Positions 1-6,067 of a stretch of DNA of 29,026 nucleotides are shown here, one piece after another. The first letter of the stretch is position 1. Each line of letters begins with the position of its first letter. Under the pieces are notes generated by a model. That model saw only the letters and a program-made list of their open reading frames with translations, had not been told where the DNA came from and ran no database searches. The stretch is from Maritimibacter sp. (GTDB lineage Bacteria; Pseudomonadota; Alphaproteobacteria; Rhodobacterales; Rhodobacteraceae): contig DOUP01000066.1 in assembly GCA_003520545.1 (NCBI GenBank), forward strand, positions 1 through 29,026. The letters are read 5' to 3'. A program made the translations under genes and the position numbers.

Positions 1-201
1 CAGGTAGATCGACAAGATCGCGAGTGCCGGAAACACGAATAGCCAAGGGCGGATGGCATTCGCCCGGTTGATGTTGCGCCCGGCATTGGGCCCTTTTGCC
101 GGAAGCATCCGATCAAGCAGAAGATTTGAGAAATAGAAATAGGCGACACACCCAAACACACCGATAATGATCGTCGCCACCGCAATGATTGCTTGTTGCA
201 T
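1..201 (-). CDS. aglF: sugar ABC transporter permease, AglF-like, 5' part only
   Basis: Inner-membrane permease of a carbohydrate ABC importer of the AglF/MalF type. Only the first 67 codons are present; the gene continues past the left edge of the window. The protein begins MQQAIIAVATIII, giving an N-terminal membrane segment at about residues 3-22. It is followed by a polar stretch containing RMLPAKGPNAGRN and by a second hydrophobic segment (WLFVFPALAIL) at the edge, the pattern typical of this family. The start is supported by a GGGGGAG Shine-Dalgarno sequence a few bases upstream. The gene lies downstream of the binding-protein gene on the same strand, separated by about 90 bp holding two stem-loops. 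Family assignment is from recall of the AglEFG transporters; the substrate is not shown by this fragment. Confidence 0.75.
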   Translation of the reverse strand, partial: MQQAIIAVATIIIGVFGCVAYFYFSNLLLDRMLPAKGPNAGRNINRANAIRPWLFVFPALAILSIYL

Positions 202-214
202 GTCTCCCCCTTCC

Positions 215-272
215 AACCGAAGCGCTGATCATTCGGTTAGGATAAATCGCCCCGGCGAACGCGCCGCCGGGG
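215..272 (-). other. two intercistronic stem-loops between binding-protein and permease genes
   Basis: Two perfect inverted repeats fill the gap between the two transporter genes. The first has 8-bp arms at 250-257 and 265-272 (CCCCGGCG/CGCCGGGG) with a 7-base loop. The second has 7-bp arms at 215-221 and 232-238 (AACCGAA/TTCGGTT) with a 10-base loop. Neither is followed by a run of U on the leftward transcript, so they are not obvious terminators. In malE-malF type operons such hairpins protect the upstream binding-protein mRNA and lower permease expression; that role is inferred here. Confidence 0.6.
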
Positions 273-292
273 TCAGTTTGTTCTGGTCCGGG

Positions 293-1651
293 TTACTTGA
301 TCGAGTCCCAAGTGGACTGGATGGACGCTGCAACTTCTGCCGCGTCTTTGCCGCCTGCATAGTCCACCATGCCGGTCCAGAAGCTGCCCGCGCCGATGGC
401 ACCCGGCATCAGGTCGGAGCCGTCAAAGCGGAACGTCGTGGCGTTCAGAAGGATTTCACCCTGCGCACGCAGCGTATCCGACGCATAGGCTTCGGTGTTC
501 GCGCCGGTGTGCGGAGAGAGGAAGCCACCCTGCGACATCATGATCTCATTCGCGAAGGCGGTTTGCAGGAAGTCCAGAAGACCCCGGGTCGCTTCAGAGT
601 CGTCCGTGATCCCGATCAGCGTCCCTGCCCCGAGAACCGGCGTACCCAGATCTTTCTCGGCGTAGGCCGGGAAGTAGAAGAAGTCGGCGTCCGTGCCCAC
701 TTCGGTGCCTTCCGGGAAATAGGACGGAATGAAAGACGCCTGGCGGTGCATCATGCACTGCGGCGGTGCGTCGAACAGGCCCTTGGGCGAGTCGCGGAAA
801 TCGACGGAAGCCACAGCCTCGGCCCCGCCGGAAACGCGGTCACCTTCAAGGAACCAGCCGAATTCTTCGATCGCGCCGATCACGGCCGGATCGTTGAACG
901 GAATCTCGTTGGTCACCCATTGGTCATAGACCGATGGGTCCTGCGTGCGCAGCATCAGGTCTTCGACCCAGTCGGTCGCGGGCCAGCCCGTCGCGCCACC
1001 GGAACCCAGCCCGATGCACCACGGCGTCTCGCCGTCTTCGACCATCTGTTCCGTGAGCGCCTTCAGCTCTTCCATGGTTTCCGGCACCTCGTATCCGAAA
1101 TCCTCGAAGTTCTCCGGAATGTACCAGACCAGCGACTTCACGTTGGCGTTGAAGAAGAAACCATAGAGGTTCTCTTCGCCGTTCTCGTTGGCATAGGTGC
1201 CGAGATCGACCCAGCTTTGGCCGGCGGCATAGTTGCTGGCAATGAATTCTGCCGTGTCGTCTTCGAGCGGCGCGAGGAACCCGCGTTCCGCCATGTTCGC
1301 GGCGAGACCTGGCTGCGGGAAGACCGCAAGGTTCGGCGCGGACCCTGCTTCGGCGTCGATCACGATCTGCTGCTCCATCGAATCGGAGCCGACGTAGGAC
1401 ACCTTGGCGCCCGTGGCTTCGGCGAAGAACGCCAGGAGACGTTGGAAATTTTCCTGCTCGCCCGCCAGCCACGGACCGAGGATGGTCACGTCCTGGCCAG
1501 AATAGTCATGCTCGGCGGCGAAAGCCTCCAGCCCGTCCCAGTCGAAGGGGCCTTCGCCCTTTGTAAACATGCCGCCCTCGTGCGAAGCGGCCTGCGCCAT
1601 GCCCGCGACAAGCGCAAGGGTCGCAGCGGATGCTGTGAGTTTGAAATTCAT
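293..1651 (-). CDS. aglE: periplasmic sugar-binding protein of ABC importer, AglE-like
   Basis: Solute-binding protein (452 residues) that delivers a sugar, probably an oligosaccharide or glucoside, to the membrane permease. The open frame extends upstream to 1879, but the chosen start at 1651 gives a clean signal peptide (MNFKLTASAATLALVAGMAQA, cleavage after AQA near residue 21) and has a GGGAGG ribosome site. The upstream extension would also run through the promoter/operator region. The mature protein begins with an acidic stretch and contains the VTILGPWLAGEQENF and DFLQTAFANE blocks seen in AglE-type extracellular solute-binding proteins. It is the first gene of a leftward operon with the permease next. 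A LacI-type operator at 1724-1739 probably controls it. AglE homologues bind alpha-glucosides in rhizobia, but the neighbouring beta-glucosidase leaves the substrate open. Confidence 0.85.
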   Translation of the reverse strand: MNFKLTASAATLALVAGMAQAASHEGGMFTKGEGPFDWDGLEAFAAEHDYSGQDVTILGPWLAGEQENFQRLLAFFAEATGAKVSYVGSDSMEQQIVIDAEAGSAPNLAVFPQPGLAANMAERGFLAPLEDDTAEFIASNYAAGQSWVDLGTYANENGEENLYGFFFNANVKSLVWYIPENFEDFGYEVPETMEELKALTEQMVEDGETPWCIGLGSGGATGWPATDWVEDLMLRTQDPSVYDQWVTNEIPFNDPAVIGAIEEFGWFLEGDRVSGGAEAVASVDFRDSPKGLFDAPPQCMMHRQASFIPSYFPEGTEVGTDADFFYFPAYAEKDLGTPVLGAGTLIGITDDSEATRGLLDFLQTAFANEIMMSQGGFLSPHTGANTEAYASDTLRAQGEILLNATTFRFDGSDLMPGAIGAGSFWTGMVDYAGGKDAAEVAASIQSTWDSIK

Positions 1652-1723
1652 GAAAACCTCCCGAAGTATTTTGGCGTGCCATCCGGCACAGATCGCCCTT
1701 TTTGCGCGGCCGGACCTAAATGC

Positions 1724-1739
1724 TCCAAACCGCTTTGGA
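1724..1739. promoter_or_regulatory. LacI-family operator O1 in front of the transporter operon
   Basis: The 16-mer TCCAAACCGCTTTGGA is an inverted repeat with a central CG and only one mismatched pair, the shape typical of LacI-family operators. It matches O2 at 1882-1897 in 14 of 16 positions. On the minus strand it lies just downstream of a possible promoter: TTGACT (1774-1769), a 17-base spacer and AAGGTT (1751-1746), although this -10 is poor. Binding here would block transcription of the binding-protein gene. The palindrome is seen directly; which protein binds it is inferred. Confidence 0.7.
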
Positions 1740-1844
1740 TGCCTGAACCTTGCGTATCGCCCGAGGAGAGTCAATTCATGATTCCATAACTGCACGCTGA
1801 AAGAGCACTGTATTGGTAGGATTGCAGGTTTTTGCATCGACGCT

Positions 1845-1873
1845 TTGACGAAGCCGCCCCTCCTCCCTATGGT
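1845..1873 (+). promoter_or_regulatory. predicted sigma-70 promoter of the lacI-type gene
   Basis: TTGACG at 1845-1850 and TATGGT at 1868-1873 are separated by 17 bases, a good housekeeping promoter. Transcription would begin near 1880, just before operator O2 and about 20 bases before the chosen start codon of the regulator. This argues against the longer reading frames beginning at 1845 or 1878. Confidence 0.55.
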
Positions 1874-1881
1874 GCCCATGA

Positions 1882-1897
1882 TTCAAACCGGTTTGGA
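1882..1897. promoter_or_regulatory. LacI-family operator O2 in the leader of the regulator gene
   Basis: TTCAAACCGGTTTGGA contains a perfect 12-bp palindrome (CAAACCGGTTTG, 1884-1895) and matches O1 in 14 of 16 positions. It lies immediately downstream of the predicted -10 element and ends five bases before the ATG at 1902, so the regulator probably represses its own operon. Confidence 0.75.
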
Positions 1898-1901
1898 ACT
1901 C

Positions 1902-2945
1902 ATGACACTCAAGGAACTCGCCGAACACCTGGGCCTGTCGCCCACGACGGTCAGCCGCGCGCTGAACGGGTTTCCGGAGGTGTCCGAAGCCACCCGCAAG
2001 AAGGTCCAGGCCGCAGCCGACACCTACGGTTACCGCCCGAATTACCGCGCACGGTCCCTGGCAACCGGGCGCGCCATGGCCATCGGCCACGTGATTCCCA
2101 TGGCCTCCGAACATGAGATGATGAACCCGGTGTTTACCGATTTCATCGCGGGAGCTGGCGAGGTCTATGCCAAGAACGGCTACGACATGCTGATTTCGAT
2201 CGTACCCGACCAGCACCAGGAGCAGGCCTACCAGGACTTCAAATCCAAAGGGTCGGTCGACGGAATCATCGTCCACGCGCCGCGTGCGGGCGACCGGCGC
2301 ATCCATATGCTGAACGAGGTCGGCATTCCCTTCGTGGTGCACGGCCGCGCCTCGGATGCGCACGAGCCCTATAACTGGGTCGATATGGACAACAAGCGGG
2401 CGTTTCACCGCGCCACCGATTTCCTCCTCGATCTCGGCCATCGCCGCATCGCGCTTATCAACGGGCTTGAGGATATGGATTTTGCCATCCGCCGTCGCGC
2501 CGGTGTTAAAGAAGCACTTGAGGGTCGCGGGATAACGCCTGACGAAAGCTTGTTTTTCTCCAACGAGATGACAGAGTTCAATGGCTACGAGACGGGACGC
2601 AGGCTCCTTGCGATCCAGGACCCGCCGACCGCGTTCCTGGTCTCATCCATCATCCCGGCAATCGGGCTGCGCCGCGCGATCCGGGAAGCAGGATTGGACG
2701 TCGGGCGGGATGTGTCGATTATCATTCACGACGACGACCTGTCCTACCTGTCCAATGCCTCGGGCGGGCAAGAGCCGCAGTTCACGGCGACCAAGTCTTC
2801 GGTGCGCGACGCGGGGCGCAAGGCTGCGACCATGCTGCTCGACATCATCGAGAGCGGCGACACGGCGCCCCGCACCGCGCTTATGGAAGCAAATCTCATC
2901 TTGGGCCGCTCCACCGGACCGGCGCCGAACAGGACCACCACATGA
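1902..2945 (+). CDS. LacI-family transcriptional regulator, AglR-like
   Basis: Sugar-responsive repressor of 347 residues. The N-terminus is a textbook LacI helix-turn-helix: MTLKELAEHLGLSPTTVSRA, with the hinge-helix motif RPNYRARSLATGRA near residues 45-58. A periplasmic-binding-protein-like effector domain follows (for example GHRRIALING and the late SIIIHDDDLSYL block). The start at 1902 is preferred over upstream ATGs because LacI proteins begin at this point relative to the helix-turn-helix and because operator O2 lies directly upstream. It overlaps the beta-glucosidase start by four bases (ATGA), so it is translationally coupled to it. It probably represses both the transporter operon and its own operon through O1 and O2, released by a sugar or phospho-sugar; the inducer is unknown. 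Confidence 0.92.
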   Translation: MTLKELAEHLGLSPTTVSRALNGFPEVSEATRKKVQAAADTYGYRPNYRARSLATGRAMAIGHVIPMASEHEMMNPVFTDFIAGAGEVYAKNGYDMLISIVPDQHQEQAYQDFKSKGSVDGIIVHAPRAGDRRIHMLNEVGIPFVVHGRASDAHEPYNWVDMDNKRAFHRATDFLLDLGHRRIALINGLEDMDFAIRRRAGVKEALEGRGITPDESLFFSNEMTEFNGYETGRRLLAIQDPPTAFLVSSIIPAIGLRRAIREAGLDVGRDVSIIIHDDDLSYLSNASGGQEPQFTATKSSVRDAGRKAATMLLDIIESGDTAPRTALMEANLILGRSTGPAPNRTTT

Positions 2946-4270
2946 CACTTGAGCACAAGCGAACCGACTTCGCAGAGGATTTCCTCTTCGGGGTCTCCAC
3001 CTCGGCCTACCAGATCGAAGGGCATTCCTTCGGGGGCGCGGGTCCGACCCACTGGGACACGTTCGCCGCCACCCCCGGAAACGTGGTGAACGCGGAAAAC
3101 GGTGACGTGGCCTGCGATCACTATCATCGCTGGGCCGAAGACCTCGACCTTGTCGCCAAGGGGAATTTCGACGTCTACCGGTTCTCGGCCAGCTGGGCGC
3201 GGGTCATGCCCGACGGGCGCAAAGTGAACCCCGAGGGGTTGGATTACTACGACCGGCTGATCGACGGAATGCTGGAGCGCGGGATCAAACCCGCGCTGAC
3301 ACTGTATCACTGGGAGCTTCCCGCCGCGCTGTCGGACCTTGGCGGTTGGCGCAATCGTGAGATTGCCAGTTGGTTCGCGGACTATGCCGAAACGTTGATG
3401 GCCCGAATCGGAGACCGGGTCTGGTCGACCGCAACGATCAACGAATTCTGGTGTGTCAGCTGGCTCAGCCATTTCCTTGGCCACCATGCGCCGGGCCTCC
3501 GCGATGTCCGCGCAGCCGCGCGCGCGATACACCATGTTCTCCTGGCCCATGGCACCGCGACGCAGGCCCTTCGCGCGCAGGGCGTGGGCAATCTCGGCGC
3601 GGTGTTCAACCTCGAATACAGCCAACCCGCGGACGACAGCGCCGAGGCCCAGGCCGCAGCGGCGCGCTACGATGCGATCTACAACGAAGCGTTCCTTGGC
3701 CCGGTCTTCAAACGCGCCTATCCAGAGAGCCTCCTGGAGGGACTTGGTAACCATTTGCCGAACGGTTGGCAGAACGACATGGACGTGATTTCGGAGCCCG
3801 TGGATTGGGTCGGGATCAACTATTACACCCGCAAACTCATCGCGCAGGCCCCCGGCCCCTACCCGTCACTGACCGAGATCGACGGACCGCTTCCCAAGAC
3901 GTACATGGGTTGGGAGATCTATCCCCAAGGCCTTGAGAGCTTCCTCAAACGGGTGGCCGAAAACTTCTCGGGGGATCTGCCGCTCTACGTGACCGAAAAC
4001 GGGATGGCGGCCCCCGACCCGCTGGTCGACGGGGCTATCGACGACCAGGACCGCATCGCCTATTTCGATGCGCACCTCTCCTCCGTCCGGAACGCCATCG
4101 CCGCAGGTGTGCCCGTGAAGGGTTATTTCGCCTGGTCGCTTCTGGACAATTACGAGTGGGCCTTCGGTTACGACAAACGGTTCGGTCTGGTCCACGTGGA
4201 TTTCGACAACCTTGAACGCACGCCGAAAGCATCTTACCACGCCTTCAGGGACTCCCTGTCCCGCGCCTGA
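2942..4270 (+). CDS. bglA: GH1 family beta-glucosidase
   Basis: Cytoplasmic retaining glycoside hydrolase of family 1 (442 residues, normal length), expected to split beta-glucosides such as cellobiose or other short beta-glucans into glucose. Visible GH1 features are FLFGVSTSAYQIEG near residue 14, the YRFSASWARVMP block at about 79-90, LYHWELP at 121-127, the acid/base glutamate E168 in TINEFW, the nucleophile E352 in YVTENG, and WSLLDNYEWAFGY near the C-terminus. There is no signal peptide, so the substrate must be imported first, which fits the divergent ABC transporter. It overlaps the LacI gene by four bases and is followed 18 bp later by glucokinase. The usual N-E-P at the acid/base site reads N-E-F here, which is unusual. 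Confidence 0.93.
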   Translation: MTLEHKRTDFAEDFLFGVSTSAYQIEGHSFGGAGPTHWDTFAATPGNVVNAENGDVACDHYHRWAEDLDLVAKGNFDVYRFSASWARVMPDGRKVNPEGLDYYDRLIDGMLERGIKPALTLYHWELPAALSDLGGWRNREIASWFADYAETLMARIGDRVWSTATINEFWCVSWLSHFLGHHAPGLRDVRAAARAIHHVLLAHGTATQALRAQGVGNLGAVFNLEYSQPADDSAEAQAAAARYDAIYNEAFLGPVFKRAYPESLLEGLGNHLPNGWQNDMDVISEPVDWVGINYYTRKLIAQAPGPYPSLTEIDGPLPKTYMGWEIYPQGLESFLKRVAENFSGDLPLYVTENGMAAPDPLVDGAIDDQDRIAYFDAHLSSVRNAIAAGVPVKGYFAWSLLDNYEWAFGYDKRFGLVHVDFDNLERTPKASYHAFRDSLSRA

Positions 4271-4288
4271 TCGACCTCACCGAAAGCC

Positions 4289-5269
4289 ATGTCGCCGCCC
4301 ATGCCGCACGCTCCAAACACCCTGTCTTTGATCGCCGACATCGGTGGCACCAATACGCGCGTCGCTTTGGCCGACGGAACGCGCCTGGTCGAGGGAAGCA
4401 TCGCGCGCTTTCGAAACGCCGAGCATTCGGGACTGGGCCCCGTCCTTGCCAGCTACCTTGAAGACCACGATAACCCCGATTGCAAAGGCGCCTGCGTTGC
4501 CCTTGCGGGTCCGGTCCGGGATGGTATCGGAAAGATGACCAACCTGGATTGGACCATCGACCGCGAAACCATTGCCCATGCGACCAAAGCCGAGCACGCC
4601 GTCGTCATCAATGACCTTCAGGCGCAGGGCTATGCCATGGGCCATCTGCCCGAAACCGCGGTTCGATGCCTCAAACCTGGCGCGAAACCCTGGCCGGCGG
4701 CGAGCCTTCTGATGGTCGGGATCGGAACCGGTTTCAATATTGCGCCCGTGCATTTCGGCCCCGTGGATCACCTCGTCGTCCCTGCGGAAGCCGGGCACAT
4801 GATGCTCCCGACACGCAGGCAGGAAGACCGGGCGCTCGCGGACTTCCTCGAAACCGAATTTGCCTTTCCCTCCGTCGAAGAGGCGCTGTCCGGGCGCGGC
4901 ATTGCGCAGGTCGCGGCCTTCCACTCTGAACGGAATGGCAACGCCCGGCGCTGGACATCCGACCAGGTCATCGACGGCGCGCGGTCAGGTGATGAAACGG
5001 CTCTCGCCACGGTTCAACATGCGGTGCGGTTGCTGGGAGGTCTGGCCGGGGATCTCTCGCTCGGCCACCTTCCGATGGGCGGCCTGTTCCTCGTCGGCGG
5101 TCTGTCCCGCGCCTTGGCGCCCTGGATCGAAGGCCCGGATTTTGCCGAGGCCATGCACGACAAAGGACGGTTCGGCGATCTCGCGACCAGCGTGCCGGTG
5201 TGGCTCGTCGAAGACGATTACGCAGCGCTCATCGGCGGCGCCGTCCACTTGGCGAACCGGCTGTCCTGA
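4289..5269 (+). CDS. glk: glucokinase
   Basis: Phosphorylates glucose with ATP to glucose 6-phosphate, the entry to the Entner-Doudoroff pathway. The protein (326 residues, usual for the bacterial Glk family) carries the N-terminal phosphate-binding motif LIADIGGTNTRVAL, the aspartate-bearing VVINDLQAQGYA block, the MVGIGTGFNIAPV glycine-rich segment and the PAEAGHMMLP motif typical of Glk, then GGLFLVGGLSRAL near the C-terminus. It follows the beta-glucosidase closely and completes the import-hydrolysis-phosphorylation series. An ATG at 4301 is a possible alternative start four codons in. Confidence 0.93.
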   Translation: MSPPMPHAPNTLSLIADIGGTNTRVALADGTRLVEGSIARFRNAEHSGLGPVLASYLEDHDNPDCKGACVALAGPVRDGIGKMTNLDWTIDRETIAHATKAEHAVVINDLQAQGYAMGHLPETAVRCLKPGAKPWPAASLLMVGIGTGFNIAPVHFGPVDHLVVPAEAGHMMLPTRRQEDRALADFLETEFAFPSVEEALSGRGIAQVAAFHSERNGNARRWTSDQVIDGARSGDETALATVQHAVRLLGGLAGDLSLGHLPMGGLFLVGGLSRALAPWIEGPDFAEAMHDKGRFGDLATSVPVWLVEDDYAALIGGAVHLANRLS

Positions 5270-5313
5270 TCTGGTCCGGTCCGGTTCTCTGAACGCCTTT
5301 TTTTGTTTCTGAA

Positions 5314-5328
5314 GTAAGCCTATCTTAA
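5314..5328. promoter_or_regulatory. near-consensus CtrA binding box upstream of the chemotaxis operon
   Basis: GTAA at 5314-5317, seven bases, then TTAA at 5325-5328 followed by C. This matches the CtrA full site TTAA-N7-TTAA at seven of eight positions. CtrA controls motility and chemotaxis genes in Rhodobacterales. The site lies 50 bases before the leader ORF, in the only intergenic gap upstream of the che operon. No clear sigma-70 promoter elements were found with it. A weaker version (TTTC-N7-TTAA, 16857-16871) lies in front of the leftward chemotaxis block. Confidence 0.45.
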
Positions 5329-5378
5329 CGCGCCCTGTCGTATCCCGGTGTCCGAACACGACGGACCAAGGGGCCAAG

Positions 5379-5420
5379 ATGATCAAGAAGCTGACCCAAG
5401 ACGAGGCGCGCCAAGCATGA
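5379..5420 (+). CDS. 13-codon leader ORF translationally coupled to the STAS gene
   Basis: A short frame MIKKLTQDEARQA begins at an ATG preceded by AAGGGG at good spacing and ends at a TGA that overlaps the ATG of the STAS gene (ATGA, 5417-5420). The STAS gene has no clear ribosome site of its own, because the bases in front of its ATG are the end of this frame. The leader may therefore load ribosomes for the first gene of the operon. Translation is inferred from signals only. It could instead be the remnant of a longer gene. Confidence 0.4.
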   Translation: MIKKLTQDEARQA

Positions 5421-5698
5421 GCGCGTCCCTCACACTCCCCGCTAAACTCGATCTGCGCGCGGCGGCTCCATTGCGGGACGACCTCATCTCAGCCAGCGGT
5501 GGTGACCTCGTCCTGGACGCGCGGGACGTGCAGCACCTTGGCTCGCTCTCGTTGCAGGTTATCCGGTCGGCGGCAAGAACATGGTCAAGGGCCGGTCATG
5601 CCCTGACCCTGGCGAATGTCTCGTCCGAGACCGCCGACCAGCTCGCCTTGCTTGGTTTCACGCCGGACAGCGCGACAGCTTGGGAGCCGCATCCATGA
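5417..5698 (+). CDS. STAS-domain protein of the chemotaxis operon
   Basis: Small (93 residues) single STAS domain of the anti-sigma-factor-antagonist type, found at the head of many alpha-proteobacterial che operons. The pattern LVLDARDVQHLGSLSLQVI at about 31-49 matches the STAS beta-strand plus switch loop. Ser43 falls where the phosphorylatable serine of SpoIIAA lies, although the preceding aspartate is replaced by glycine. The start at 5417 is preferred over 5348 because the residues before it do not resemble a STAS fold and because it overlaps the leader ORF stop. It ends overlapping cheY by four bases. It may be a phospho-switch partner of the histidine kinase system; its partner is unknown. 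Confidence 0.8.
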   Translation: MSASLTLPAKLDLRAAAPLRDDLISASGGDLVLDARDVQHLGSLSLQVIRSAARTWSRAGHALTLANVSSETADQLALLGFTPDSATAWEPHP

Positions 5699-6063
5699 CC
5701 CTCAAAGTCCTCGCCGTAGATGACAGCCGAACGATGCGGGACATGGTGGCATTGGCCCTTGGCACCGAGGGGATCGACACGACAGTCGCCGAAGATGGTC
5801 TGCACGGGTTGGAGGTGCTGGACGAAATCGCGCCGCCCGACGCGATCATCACCGACATCAACATGCCCCGGATGGATGGGTTCGGCTTCATCGACGCGGT
5901 CCGCGCGCGCGAAGAATTCCGCTCGATCCCGATCCTTGTACTGACCACGGAAAGCGCCGCTGACATGAAGTCGCGCGCGCGGGCGGCTGGCGCCACCGGC
6001 TGGATCGTCAAACCCTTCGACCCGGCGAAACTCGTCAAAGCCCTCCGTATGGTAGCAGGATAA
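5695..6063 (+). CDS. cheY: chemotaxis response regulator CheY (first copy)
   Basis: Single receiver domain of 122 residues. Acidic pocket DD at residues 9-10, phospho-acceptor D54 in IITDINMPRMDG, switch threonines at 84-85 in LVLTTES and conserved K106 in VKPFDP are all present. Such CheY proteins are phosphorylated by CheA and act at the flagellar motor or as phosphate sinks. The start at 5695 overlaps the STAS stop (ATGA) and gives the normal CheY N-terminus. It is followed four bases later by cheA. Confidence 0.93.
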   Translation: MTLKVLAVDDSRTMRDMVALALGTEGIDTTVAEDGLHGLEVLDEIAPPDAIITDINMPRMDGFGFIDAVRAREEFRSIPILVLTTESAADMKSRARAAGATGWIVKPFDPAKLVKALRMVAG

Positions 6064-6067
6064 GCCC

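Noticed and set aside
167..1789. Long plus-strand open frame of 540 codons opposite the sugar-binding protein gene
   Set aside because: It is arginine- and histidine-rich with no family pattern, and mirrors a clear AglE-like gene with signal peptide and ribosome site; an artefact of high G+C.
5284..5304. Possible terminator after glk (GTTC-TCT-GAAC followed by a run of seven T)
   Set aside because: The stem is only four base pairs with a three-base gap to the T run, too weak to call, although the T run is notable.
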